NCBI GenBank assembly: GCA_028821575.1
Contig: JAPPFW010000077.1
Coordinates: 1-49,428 of the forward strand
Direction: 5' to 3'
DNA length: 49,428 nucleotides
DNA from: a bacterium
GTDB lineage: Bacteria; Actinomycetota; Acidimicrobiia; Spongiisociales; Spongiisociaceae
Part shown: one piece after another, positions 25,009-33,330 of the stretch
Numbering within the stretch: the first letter of the stretch is position 1
Layout: every line of letters begins with the position of its first letter
Made by a program: the position numbers and the translations under genes
Notes under the pieces: generated by a model
Told to the model about the DNA's origin: nothing
The model's database searches: none
What the model saw: only the letters and a program-made list of their open reading frames with translations

Positions 25009-26037
25009 ATGGCCGCCAACCTTGTGGAGATAAAAGACCTCGAAGGCTTCTTCGACACCATCGGCGGCGACGTCCGCGCCCTCAACGGCGTCAACGTCGG
25101 GATCGAGGAGGGTATGGTTACCGGCCTCGTGGGTGAGACGGGCTCGGGGAAGACCATGACCGCCCTCAACATCCCCCGCCTGATGCCCGAGAACTTCCGC
25201 TACGTTTCCGGCCGGGTTCTGTTCCGGGGCGAGGACGTCCTCACCTGGCAGGAGGAGCGGATGGAACTCTTCCGTGGTGATGGGGTGGGCATCGCCTTCC
25301 AGGATCCGAAGGCCGCGCTCAACCCGGTGTTCACAGTCGGTGAGCAACTCTGTCGGGCTCTGCGGACTCACACAGAGGCTACGAAGGACGAGGCTTGGCA
25401 GGCGGCGCTGGGGATCCTGGAACGGGTCAGGATCACCGACCCTGGGCGTACCATCCGCCAGTACGCACATGAATTGAGCGGCGGTATGGCACAGCGGGTC
25501 ATGGTCGCTCTGGCTGTCATCCACCCCCCCAAGCTCCTGATACTGGACGAGCCGACCACCGGTCTCGACGTGACCGTGCAAGCCGAGATCATCTCCATGC
25601 TGAGAGATCTGGTGGAGGACATGGGCCTCACGGTGCTGCTCATCACACACGACCTCGGAGTCGTCGGCGAACTGAGCGACAACGTTGCTGTCATGTACGC
25701 GGGCCGCACCATGGAATTCGGTGACATCAGCCAGATCTTCGAGCGACCCGCCAACCCGTACACGAGGGAACTCCTGCGGTCGACGGAGAGCGTCGAGGGC
25801 GGAGTGGGCGATCTGTACAGCATTCCCGGCGCGCCACCCGACCTCCGGAACCTGCCTGATGGGTGCTTCTTCCAGGATCGGTGCCCGTCGGCAGAGGACA
25901 TCTGCCGTACCGTTCCTCCGATAGTCGAGGTTGAACCGGGACACATATCGATGTGCCACTTCGCGGAGCGCTACCACGCCATGCCTGGACCACTCCATAT
26001 CACGCGAGGCGACGCGGATGCGGGAGGGCCCGAGTGA
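25009..26037 (+). CDS. Dpp/Opp-type ABC transporter ATPase D
   Basis: The 342-residue ATPase has Walker A GETGSGKT, Q-loop FQDP, signature ELSGGMAQR, Walker B LLILDEPTTGLD and switch His in LITHDLGVV. The C-terminal oligopeptide-transporter domain is present, with GCFFQDRCPSAEDIC...C carrying conserved cysteines. It forms a heterodimer with the ATPase encoded next, whose GTG start overlaps this stop by 4 bp. Confidence 0.93.
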   Translation: MAANLVEIKDLEGFFDTIGGDVRALNGVNVGIEEGMVTGLVGETGSGKTMTALNIPRLMPENFRYVSGRVLFRGEDVLTWQEERMELFRGDGVGIAFQDPKAALNPVFTVGEQLCRALRTHTEATKDEAWQAALGILERVRITDPGRTIRQYAHELSGGMAQRVMVALAVIHPPKLLILDEPTTGLDVTVQAEIISMLRDLVEDMGLTVLLITHDLGVVGELSDNVAVMYAGRTMEFGDISQIFERPANPYTRELLRSTESVEGGVGDLYSIPGAPPDLRNLPDGCFFQDRCPSAEDICRTVPPIVEVEPGHISMCHFAERYHAMPGPLHITRGDADAGGPE

Positions 26038-26864
26038 CACCCGACACCGCGGACTCCCTCCTGACGGTGCGTGGTCTCACCAAGCACTTCCACCGCGGTG
26101 TCTGGCCGCGAAAGCAGACGATCGTAGCCGTCGACAACGTCGACCTCCATGTGGCGAGGGGCGAGAGCGTGGGGCTCGTCGGCGAGAGCGGATCCGGCAA
26201 GACGACCACGGCTCGAACCATCCTGCGGCTCGTCGACCCGACCGCCGGTGAGATCAGCTTCGATGGAATCCGCGTTGACCAGACCCCCCGGACCAGGGTC
26301 CGCCGCCTCTACAGGAATATGCAGATGGTGTTCCAGGACCCGAACTCTTCCCTCAACCCGCGGATGACAGTGCGGGAGATCGTCACCGAGCCCCTGAAAC
26401 TCCACCTCAAGATGTCGAACCAGGAGCAGGAGGAGCGAGCCAACGAGATCATGACCATGGTGGGCATGCGGGGATTCCACCTCGACCGTTATCCCGGCCA
26501 GTTGAGCGGAGGCCAACGCCAGCGGGTCGGAGTCGGTCGCGCCATAGCCACACATCCCAAGCTCGTCTTCCTAGACGAACCTACCTCCTCGCTCGATGTG
26601 TCGGTGCGGGGCCAGGTGATGCAGCTTCTCGTCGATCTGCAGCGGAAGTTGAACATGTCATACGTGCTTATCAGTCACGACCTCGGCGTGGTACGGCAAC
26701 TCAGCCGGCGAGTGATGGTCATGTTCAACGGCAGGATCGTGGAGGAAGGACCCACCCGGCAGGTCTTCGAGGATCCCAGAGACGACTACACCAAGAAACT
26801 GCTGGCGGCCATCCCGTCCATGGATGGCTATCGGCGCAGGCGGCAGCAAGGAGGAGCCCGATGA
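26034..26864 (+). CDS. Dpp/Opp-type ABC transporter ATPase F, short form
   Basis: The 276-residue second ATPase has Walker A GESGSGKT, the FQDPNSSLNPRM motif, signature QLSGGQRQR, Walker B LVFLDEPTSSLD and LISHDLGVV. It stops soon after the ABC core (DDYTKKLLAAIPS) and lacks the Cys-containing C-terminal domain found in ATPase D and in most DppF proteins of about 320 residues. GTG 26034 overlaps the ATPase D stop by 4 bp and has GGGAGGG upstream. Its own stop overlaps the next gene by 4 bp, so transporter and enzyme genes are translated as one unit. Confidence 0.92.
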   Translation: MTPDTADSLLTVRGLTKHFHRGVWPRKQTIVAVDNVDLHVARGESVGLVGESGSGKTTTARTILRLVDPTAGEISFDGIRVDQTPRTRVRRLYRNMQMVFQDPNSSLNPRMTVREIVTEPLKLHLKMSNQEQEERANEIMTMVGMRGFHLDRYPGQLSGGQRQRVGVGRAIATHPKLVFLDEPTSSLDVSVRGQVMQLLVDLQRKLNMSYVLISHDLGVVRQLSRRVMVMFNGRIVEEGPTRQVFEDPRDDYTKKLLAAIPSMDGYRRRRQQGGAR

Positions 26865-27826
26865 GCCGTGTCGTGGACGCCCACATCCACATCTTTCGGG
26901 AGCCCTCTTGGAGCCCCGAGTCTCAGAAAGCCATGCCGATCTCCTGGGTGAACCAGGTCCGGTGGTTCGACATGGACCCCGAGGACGCCAAGCGCCGCTA
27001 CCGGGAATCGGTGGACGCCTGCTGGGATTCCGACGGGGCCAAGACCATCGCCCGGATGGACGAGGCGGGGGTGGATGTCTCGGTGACCATGCCGATGGAC
27101 AGGGGGCTCCTCACCGGCGATGAGGGCGTGGTGCCCTACGAGGAGAAGAACGAGGGATACTACGAACTCACGAGGATGTGGCCGGGACGCATCTACTCCT
27201 TCTGCGGGGTCGATCCGCGCCGGCCCCAGGCCGCCAAGTTCCTCGAGATGGCGATCGTCGACTGGGGGTTCCTGGGGCTGAAGCTCTACCCCACCGCCGG
27301 CTTCTACCCGGACGACGAGATCGTCCACCCGCTCTACGAAGTGTGCCGGGAGTACGACGTCCCGGTCCTGCTGCACCAGGGCCACTCGGGGGGCCGACTC
27401 AAGAGCAAGTACGGCCACCCTATGTACGTGGACTCGGCAGCAGCGGACTTCCCGGAGGTGAGGTTCGTGCTTGGCCACGGAGCCAGGTTCGAGACCTGGG
27501 CGAAGGAAGCCATGAGCGTGGCGATCTACAAGACCAACGTGCACCTCGAGATCAGCCTCTGGCAGCACTGGGCCAGCGTTGACGACCTGGTCAGGACCTT
27601 CGTCTGGATCCGCGATCGAATCGGGATCGACCGGCTGCTGTTCGGCAGCGACATGACCAACGTCGAGGTTTCCATGACGCTCAAAGAGTGGGCCGACGTG
27701 ATCCGCATGCTGCCCGAATGGGCTAAACAACACGGTTTCCGCCTCAGTCCCGACGAGATCGATCTGGTACTGGGGGGCAACGCGGAGCGCGTGTACCGGA
27801 TCCCACCCGAGGACGGAAGGGGGTGA
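26861..27826 (+). CDS. amidohydrolase-2 family hydrolase/decarboxylase
   Basis: The 321-residue TIM-barrel metal enzyme starts SRVVDAHIHIF with the H-x-H pair at His8 and His10. Further ligands lie in VLLHQGHSG, LGHGARF and LLFGSDMTN. It is of the same broad family as 6116-7117 but not closely similar. ATG 26861 overlaps the ATPase F stop by 4 bp, tying it to import. Hydrolysis or decarboxylation of the imported compound or a derivative is likely; the substrate is unknown. Confidence 0.85.
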   Translation: MSRVVDAHIHIFREPSWSPESQKAMPISWVNQVRWFDMDPEDAKRRYRESVDACWDSDGAKTIARMDEAGVDVSVTMPMDRGLLTGDEGVVPYEEKNEGYYELTRMWPGRIYSFCGVDPRRPQAAKFLEMAIVDWGFLGLKLYPTAGFYPDDEIVHPLYEVCREYDVPVLLHQGHSGGRLKSKYGHPMYVDSAAADFPEVRFVLGHGARFETWAKEAMSVAIYKTNVHLEISLWQHWASVDDLVRTFVWIRDRIGIDRLLFGSDMTNVEVSMTLKEWADVIRMLPEWAKQHGFRLSPDEIDLVLGGNAERVYRIPPEDGRG

Positions 27827-27866
27827 TCCTCGTCACCATCCCAAGGACAACAACCAAGGAGCAGCC

Positions 27867-28514
27867 ATGAGCTGGACCCTCTACATGTACGAGCAGACCA
27901 AGGACATGTGGGAGAGGATCTACGAGCATCCGTTCCTGAAGGATCTGGCGGCCGGGACTCTCTCCGACGAGCGTCTGGCTTTCTACTTCGAGCAGAACAC
28001 CCACTACATCAACAACGTGGTGAAGTGCCGCTCCATCGCCACGGCCAAGGCCCACAACAACGAGATCCGCGACTTCTTCCTCAGCCGTACCGCGATGGTG
28101 GTCGACGAGCTTCACCACCAGGAGGACATGCTGCAGCGGGTCGGCGGGCAACCCGGGGCCCGGATCGCCCCCACCTGCCATGCCTATACCCGCCATATCC
28201 TCAACTTGGTCTGGACGAAGGATCCGGTCGAGTACCTGGGGTCGTTCATGCCGTGCCCTTGGACGTACGACGAGATCGGGATACAGCTCCGCAGCGCCGA
28301 TCTGCAGGGCGCGCCCGCGGAATGGTGGGAGTTCTACATGAGCGAGGAGCACAACGAACTGGTGGCGAACTACCGCGCCTTCGTCGACAAGTACTCCGAG
28401 GGCCTGTCGGACGAGCGCCGCCAGCAGATGCTGGACAACTTCATCATCAGCACCAACTACGAGTACCGGTTCTGGGATATGGCCTACAACCGGGAACAAT
28501 GGCCCCTCGGCTAG
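27867..28514 (+). CDS. TenA-family protein (paralog 4), Asn44 at the Asp44 site
   Basis: A 215-residue TenA fold protein, very close to paralog 1 (860-1507): both begin MSWT and share YEHPFL, FYFEQNxHYI, FFLxxT, HHQEDML or YHQEDML, and NYEYxFWDMAY. Asn44 replaces the pyrimidine-binding Asp; Tyr47, HAYTRH, MPCPWTY (Cys) and the C-terminal Glu are kept. ATG 27867 has AAGGAGCA upstream. An amidohydrolase gene starts 13 bp after its stop. The close similarity to paralog 1, which is also paired with an amidohydrolase but with a different ABC importer, suggests two systems doing related chemistry. Confidence 0.87.
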   Translation: MSWTLYMYEQTKDMWERIYEHPFLKDLAAGTLSDERLAFYFEQNTHYINNVVKCRSIATAKAHNNEIRDFFLSRTAMVVDELHHQEDMLQRVGGQPGARIAPTCHAYTRHILNLVWTKDPVEYLGSFMPCPWTYDEIGIQLRSADLQGAPAEWWEFYMSEEHNELVANYRAFVDKYSEGLSDERRQQMLDNFIISTNYEYRFWDMAYNREQWPLG

Positions 28515-28527
28515 TTCGGCTGAGCCC

Positions 28528-30081
28528 GTGAGCCGCCTACTCGTCGTCGGGGACCCGGTTGTGGCGCTGGCGGGCGGCCATGGTGACATCGTCACCGACG
28601 GAGCGCTGATCGTCGAGGGCCGGCAGGTGACCGCGGTCGGCCGCCGCGAGGATCTCGAGAAACGGGGCCCGTTCGACCGGGTAGTCGGTTCTCCCCGGCA
28701 CCTCGTGATGCCCGGCTTCATCAACGGGCACTTCCATTCGATGGGAGCAGGTTCGCCCGGTCTGTTCCAGTACGTCTTCGAGCGGATGAACACCCGCATC
28801 TTCCGCCGTGCCCTGAACGACGAGGACATCAGGACCATCATCCTGGTGGCGTTGATGCGGGCCATCCGTGGCGGCCAGACCGGCGCCGTCGACTTCAACT
28901 ACGGCAACCCGTCGTTGGCCGACTTCGGCAACCCTCCGATCCTGGATGCCTACCGCACGATCGGGATGCGAGTGGCTCTCGGGATGGTGACCAGGGACGA
29001 GAACATCTACGTCCACGCCCCCGACGAGGTGTTCCTGGCGTCGCTCCCTGACGATCTGGCTGGTCAGGTGCGGCAATCGACCATGGGATACGCCTGGCCG
29101 ACCGAGGAGGTGGTCGCCTCATATCGCCGGGTCCACGCCGAGTGGGACGGTCACGATGGGCGACTCCGCGTCATCCTGGCACCGGATTGGACACCTGCCT
29201 GCTCGGACGAGCTCTACAAGCTGAACCGCCGCCTGGCGGATGAGTACGACACGGGCATCACGACCCATCTCCTGGAGACCCGCTCCGAGATGCTGTTCAA
29301 CCTCGAGGCCTACGGCAAGACCGCGATGCGGAGGCTGGCCGACATCGGCGTCCTCGGACCCGACGTCAGTTGTGCCCACTTCGTGTGGGCCACCGACGAG
29401 GACATCCGGATCCTCGCCGACACCGGCGCAGTGGCGGTTAACAATCCCGGATCGAACCTGCGCCTCAGCACCGGCATCGCCCGGGCCCGTGACATCCTCG
29501 ACTCGGGGGCCGCGCTCGCGTTCGGGACCGACTCGATCTCCTTCTCTGACATCGAGGACTTCTTCCAGGAACTTCGCCTCGCCATGTACCTTCAGCGCAT
29601 CCCCGCCGAGTTGGAGATCGGGCGTCTCGACTCGCTCGAGGTGCTACGCCGGGCCGCCTCAAGCGGCGCTCGGGCAATCCGGCAGGAGACGGCCCTGGGA
29701 TCGCTGGCCGTCGGCAAGGAAGCCGACCTGCTGGTCCTCGACAAGCAGCGCATCCTGTGGCCCCATCCGAAGTACGGATCGACTCCGATCCTCGACGTGC
29801 TCCTCGACAGAGCGACCGGATCCGACTTGGAGACGGTGCTGATCGCCGGGCGGATCGTCCTCGACCAAGGGCGTTTCACGACCGTCGACGAGCAGCAGGT
29901 CCTGGCCGACTTTGCCGAAGCCGGCAGAGAGAGGCTCTGGGTGTCGACCGCGCAGGGTCGGAGCGAGGCACGGCTGGCCGCCGACGTGGAGCCCTACGTC
30001 CTCGATTTCTATCGCGAGTGGGCACTGAAGCCCCTGACCCCGGCCTACACGTACAACGCCCGAGTCCCCCCGCAGGAGTGA
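28528..30081 (+). CDS. ATZ/TRZ-type amidohydrolase, long form, second copy
   Basis: The 517-residue paralog of 7308-8906 has metal ligands in INGHFHS (H-x-H), TTHLLETRSE, CAHFVWAT and FGTDSIS. Both share the unusual C-terminal extension ending VEPYVLDFYREWA...YNA. GTG 28528 is the start, with GGCTGAGCC as a weak ribosome site. It lies 13 bp after TenA paralog 4 and 7 bp before the metallo-beta-lactamase-fold gene. Deaminase or amidase action on a heterocycle is inferred from the family. Confidence 0.87.
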   Translation: MSRLLVVGDPVVALAGGHGDIVTDGALIVEGRQVTAVGRREDLEKRGPFDRVVGSPRHLVMPGFINGHFHSMGAGSPGLFQYVFERMNTRIFRRALNDEDIRTIILVALMRAIRGGQTGAVDFNYGNPSLADFGNPPILDAYRTIGMRVALGMVTRDENIYVHAPDEVFLASLPDDLAGQVRQSTMGYAWPTEEVVASYRRVHAEWDGHDGRLRVILAPDWTPACSDELYKLNRRLADEYDTGITTHLLETRSEMLFNLEAYGKTAMRRLADIGVLGPDVSCAHFVWATDEDIRILADTGAVAVNNPGSNLRLSTGIARARDILDSGAALAFGTDSISFSDIEDFFQELRLAMYLQRIPAELEIGRLDSLEVLRRAASSGARAIRQETALGSLAVGKEADLLVLDKQRILWPHPKYGSTPILDVLLDRATGSDLETVLIAGRIVLDQGRFTTVDEQQVLADFAEAGRERLWVSTAQGRSEARLAADVEPYVLDFYREWALKPLTPAYTYNARVPPQE

Positions 30082-30088
30082 GATAGAA

Positions 30089-30886
30089 ATGCCATTCACG
30101 ATCACCCCGCTGGTAATGGCCTACGGACCCCAGCGCGAGAAGTCCCGCTTCACGTTCCTCCACAACTTCGGGGAGAAAATCGACCTTCCGTACGTTTCCT
30201 GGCTCATCCAGGACGTAGACCGCGGGATCAACGTCTTGGTCGACGTCGGGTGCAGCGCGGAGGAGTACGCAGGCCACATCAAGCCGCCCGGAGAGACCAG
30301 GCTACGCCACGCCGGCGAGGAGTTCGCCGACGTGATCAACATCCGTCCGCTCGATCGGATGCTGGCCGACCGCGGGCTCGATACCGGCGACATCGACTTC
30401 ATCGTTCTCACCCACCTCGACTGGGACCACTGCATGAACCTGCCTCTGTTCCCGGACACCAAGGTGATCGTGCAGCGGAAGGAGTGGGATGCGCTGCCGC
30501 CCCATCCGTTCATCGCGTCGGGGTTTGCGCCCGACTACCGATACCAGGAGATGGCCTTGAGCGGGCTCGAACTCACCGAGGGAGACCAGCAACTGGTGCC
30601 GGGCCTGGACGTGCTGTTCACCCCCGGGCACACCCCGGGAGGCCAGTCGATCGCGGTGGAGACCTCGAAAGGCCGGTACGTGATTGCGGGCCTCTGCACC
30701 ATATGGGAGAACTACTTCCCCGATCCGGAGATACTGAAGACCGCCAAATACGAGGTAATCCCCCCGGGTGGCCACACCGACCTGTTCGACGCCTACAACA
30801 GCGTGGTACGGATACGTGACGAGGCAGGCACTCAGCTTCTTCCTGCCCACCATCTGGAGGCGTTCGACATGGAGCCGATAGGGTGA
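30089..30886 (+). CDS. metallo-beta-lactamase-fold hydrolase, N-acyl-homoserine-lactonase-like
   Basis: The 265-residue MBL-fold protein has the metal motif THLDWDHC near residue 108, where the second His of HxHxDH is Asp (a variant seen in this subgroup). It also has FTPGHTPGGQS with a ligand His, an Asp/Cys-region AGLCTIW where many relatives have Asp, and a final LPAHH. Relatives hydrolyse lactones or thioesters. In this operon, opening a lactone-like or cyclic intermediate is a possible role, but it is not shown by the sequence. It overlaps the next gene by 4 bp (GTGA). Confidence 0.82.
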   Translation: MPFTITPLVMAYGPQREKSRFTFLHNFGEKIDLPYVSWLIQDVDRGINVLVDVGCSAEEYAGHIKPPGETRLRHAGEEFADVINIRPLDRMLADRGLDTGDIDFIVLTHLDWDHCMNLPLFPDTKVIVQRKEWDALPPHPFIASGFAPDYRYQEMALSGLELTEGDQQLVPGLDVLFTPGHTPGGQSIAVETSKGRYVIAGLCTIWENYFPDPEILKTAKYEVIPPGGHTDLFDAYNSVVRIRDEAGTQLLPAHHLEAFDMEPIG

Positions 30887-31263
30887 CCGCTCCAGTTCGT
30901 GAGACCGGGAACCGAGCCGTGGTGGCGGCAATGGTCGACGCCCTCAACGAGGCCGACATCGAGCGGTTCGTCTCCTACTACACGGATGACGTGGACGTGG
31001 ACATTGTTCGCTTCGGCCGCCACCTGAAGGGCGCCCGAGCCGTGGGCAAGTGGATAGAGGACGCCTTCGACGCCCTCGACGGGTTCTGCAACGATGTCGT
31101 CGGCATCTACGGGGACGGCGAGGTCATCGCCTTGGAGGTGATCGCCCGTGGCACAGCTACCCGGCCGTTCGCCAGGCGCGAGGTAGGCGAGCCGCTGGAT
31201 GCCCAGGAGGTGTACATCTACACCTTCCGCGACGGCAAGATCGCGGATGTCCGCGCCTACTAG
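30883..31263 (+). CDS. SnoaL-like (NTF2 fold) small protein
   Basis: The 126-residue protein has the NTF2/SnoaL pattern: an N-terminal helix pair VVAAMVDALNEADIERFVSYYTDDV, the middle KGARAVGKWIEDAFDAL, and a C-terminal sheet EVYIYTFRDGKIADVRAY. Members are small isomerases, hydrolases or ligand-binding proteins. GTG 30883 overlaps the preceding stop by 4 bp. It is the last gene of the ten-gene operon begun at 21072. Confidence 0.78.
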   Translation: MTAPVRETGNRAVVAAMVDALNEADIERFVSYYTDDVDVDIVRFGRHLKGARAVGKWIEDAFDALDGFCNDVVGIYGDGEVIALEVIARGTATRPFARREVGEPLDAQEVYIYTFRDGKIADVRAY

Positions 31264-31362
31264 CGGAACCGTTTGACCTCCTGTGGCGCAGCACAGGGGT
31301 TGACCCGATGGCTCAGGCCGGAGCCTTCTCCAAGTACTCCCGCCCTCGCTCTCTTGCCCCCT

Positions 31363-31390
31363 TTCGAGAAAGATAACAATCTTTCTCGAA
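31363..31390. promoter_or_regulatory. operator O1: 12-bp perfect inverted repeat
   Basis: TTCGAGAAAGAT-AACA-ATCTTTCTCGAA is a perfect 12-bp inverted repeat with a 4-base centre, in AT-rich DNA upstream of the AlbA_2 gene. Its right half begins a 17-bp sequence (31379-31395) repeated exactly at 33158-33174 before the next gene, which argues for a shared regulator site rather than a terminator. A terminator for the upstream operon remains possible because of the hairpin. Confidence 0.65.
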
Positions 31391-31416
31391 TAAAGGGCAA
31401 TTACGGCTATTGTGAA

Positions 31417-31434
31417 GAAAGATTCGATTATATT
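31417..31434 (+). promoter_or_regulatory. operator O2 and -10 box before the AlbA_2 gene
   Basis: AAGAT (31419-31423), six bases, then ATATT (31430-31434) repeats the AAGAT-N6-ATCTT form with one mismatch. It is exactly 51 bp right of the O1 right half-site. TATATT (31429-31434) fits a -10 box ending six bases before GTG 31441, the spacing expected of a leaderless transcript. A repressor bound here would cover the promoter. Confidence 0.6.
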
Positions 31435-31440
31435 TGGCTC

Positions 31441-33090
31441 GTGACCCACCCGTCCTCTCCCGATGATGCCCCCGATGCCATGACGGTTGAGAAGTTCTGG
31501 GAAGTGTTCGGGCGCCGCGAACATGCGACGCTGGACTTCAAACGCGGGGTATCGGCCGACGCAGTTCTGGATGCCATACCAGCGATGGCTATGACTGATG
31601 GCGGGCTGATAGTTCATGGTGTCGCCAACGATCGCTCGATCGTCGGGTGTCCACTGAGCCAGAGGACGCAGGACGGGATTACGCGCTTCGCGGCGGAGTG
31701 CGACGTGGACGTACGGGTCAAAGCCATCCAGGTCGGAGGAACCGAACTCACCCTGACCTTCGTACCCCAGGTACTTGGCCGGATCGTCACAACGCCGAAT
31801 GGTCGGCTCCTGCGGCGCGTGGGAGGAGACTCGCGGCCGCTCAGAGGAGACTCGCTCCGGAGATTCGTGCTGGCCCGTTCCGAACACCCTGGCGAGGAGG
31901 ACATCGTCAGCCGATTCGATCCCGACGATTTCGATCTCAGCCTCGTCAACAGGGCTCTCAGTGCAGACGGCCGGAAAGCGGTAGGTAGGTCCGGGCTATC
32001 GCGAGCACTAGTCGATCTGCGGGTTGCCAACCCAACCAGGAGAGGACCGAGCGTGGAGGTCCTACGGGCGGCACCGGTACTCTTCGCCTCGGATCCGACC
32101 CGCTACGTTCCGGGAGCGAGAGTTCAGTTTGTCCGGCGGACCGGGGTTGGCCCCGGCCCAGGACCGACCAGCCATCGCACGGAGATCAGAGGACCCTTGC
32201 CTCTCCTCGTAGAACGATGCCTGGAAATGATCGCCAACCACACCAGGCAGTTCGAAGCAGTAGTGAACGTCAGAAGGGAGTCCATCCCCGAATATCCGCA
32301 AGGCGTGTTGCGCGAGGCCGTTGCCAACGCACTTGCCCATCGCGATTACGGTCTGGTCGGCGCCACCGTCGATATAACAGTCTGGGATGATCGCGTGGAG
32401 GTGACCAGCCCGGGTCCTCTTCCTGGGCACATAACGCCAGAGAACATGAGAGACGAGCATTACAGCCGTAACGGACGGATCATGGGCGTTCTGAAAACGA
32501 TGGGACTCGTGGAGGAGTACGGCGAGGGTGTGGATCTGATGTTCCGTGAGATGGCGTCACGCCTGTTGGAGCCACCTGCGTTCGACACGACGCCGACCTC
32601 CGTCACGGTCACACTACGAAATCGCGCCCTCGTGAGCGTGGAAGACCAGATATGGCTGCAACTGTTCGCGGATCACACGATGACGGTCGAAGAGCGCCGA
32701 GCGCTGGTGGTTGCGCGCTCCGAGGGTTCGGTCACCCCCCGACGGTTGCGGGAGGTGATCGAGAATGTCGACGCTAGCGCCGTCCTAGCTGGAGCGACCG
32801 CGAAGGGCCTGCTCACTCGGATCGGAGTCCGCGGCGGCGCTCGCTACGTGCTCTACAACGAGGTCGTGCTCAGGGCCGGCGCCACCAGCATGCAAGCGCG
32901 CAACCGCCAACAACAGATGTTGCTCGATGAGATCGCTCGCCTTGGCAGCATCTCCACGGTCGAAGCGAGCAATCTCCTGGATGAGCCGATGACCGTAGCC
33001 CGGAGTCTCCTCAACGACCTAGTGAGGGCAGGCTTGGCTCGGGCCGTAGGCCGCACTCGGGCCAGGCGATATCACCCCCCGGATCCCTAG
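31441..33090 (+). CDS. AlbA_2 / HATPase_c_4 / winged-helix protein (COG2865 type)
   Basis: About 549 residues. The N-terminal AlbA_2 (Schlafen-like) domain includes REHATLDFKRG and a Gly-rich GGLIVHGVAND stretch (residues 20-70). A middle GHKL-type ATPase domain has the N-box REAVANALAHRDY near residues 290-302, then DRVEVTSPGPLP, RNGRIMGVL and GLVEEYGEG. C-terminal winged-helix segments follow (about 490-546, with a trigger such as LNDLVRAGLARAVGRTRARRY). Relatives are described as predicted transcriptional regulators or RecG-like ATP-binding proteins. GTG 31441 is preferred because a -10 box sits at leaderless spacing; ATG 31480 is an in-frame alternative without a ribosome site. Duplicate operators flank it, so it may regulate itself and the deaminase gene downstream (inference). 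Confidence 0.85.
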   Translation: MTHPSSPDDAPDAMTVEKFWEVFGRREHATLDFKRGVSADAVLDAIPAMAMTDGGLIVHGVANDRSIVGCPLSQRTQDGITRFAAECDVDVRVKAIQVGGTELTLTFVPQVLGRIVTTPNGRLLRRVGGDSRPLRGDSLRRFVLARSEHPGEEDIVSRFDPDDFDLSLVNRALSADGRKAVGRSGLSRALVDLRVANPTRRGPSVEVLRAAPVLFASDPTRYVPGARVQFVRRTGVGPGPGPTSHRTEIRGPLPLLVERCLEMIANHTRQFEAVVNVRRESIPEYPQGVLREAVANALAHRDYGLVGATVDITVWDDRVEVTSPGPLPGHITPENMRDEHYSRNGRIMGVLKTMGLVEEYGEGVDLMFREMASRLLEPPAFDTTPTSVTVTLRNRALVSVEDQIWLQLFADHTMTVEERRALVVARSEGSVTPRRLREVIENVDASAVLAGATAKGLLTRIGVRGGARYVLYNEVVLRAGATSMQARNRQQQMLLDEIARLGSISTVEASNLLDEPMTVARSLLNDLVRAGLARAVGRTRARRYHPPDP

Positions 33091-33146
33091 CGCGGGGCTT
33101 GCACCGGTAGTAAGCCAACCGATGCAGCAGCCAGGTTTCCGTAATC

Positions 33147-33162
33147 AAGATAGGAATATCTT
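33147..33162. promoter_or_regulatory. operator O3: AAGAT-N6-ATCTT inverted repeat
   Basis: AAGATA-GGAA-TATCTT is a perfect inverted repeat. Its right half starts the 17-bp sequence ATCTTTCTCGAATAAAG (33158-33174), identical to 31379-31395 upstream of the AlbA_2 gene. Confidence 0.62.
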
Positions 33163-33197
33163 TCTCGAATAAAGCCGAACTCACCCGTTTCACCGGA

Positions 33198-33213
33198 AAG
33201 ATAGTCTTATCTT
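33198..33213 (+). promoter_or_regulatory. operator O4 and -10 box before the deaminase gene
   Basis: AAGATA-GTCT-TATCTT is a perfect inverted repeat exactly 51 bp to the right of O3. TATCTT (33208-33213) also fits a -10 box, giving an expected start point near 33220 and a leader of about 110 bases before ATG 33331. The layout mirrors O1/O2. Confidence 0.62.
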
Positions 33214-33330
33214 GGCTGAGCGAACCGGTCAATCCGGTCCGCTGGGAGCACCGGAACCGGACGTTGCGAAGCTGGATCGCCTCATCGCCTACGATCAGGT
33301 TCCGGAACCAGGCAGCACCAGGAGGATCGG

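Noticed and set aside
31273..31440. N-terminal extension of the AlbA_2 protein
   Set aside because: It would translate through the AT-rich operators and the promoter; GTG 31441 is consistent with the -10 box.
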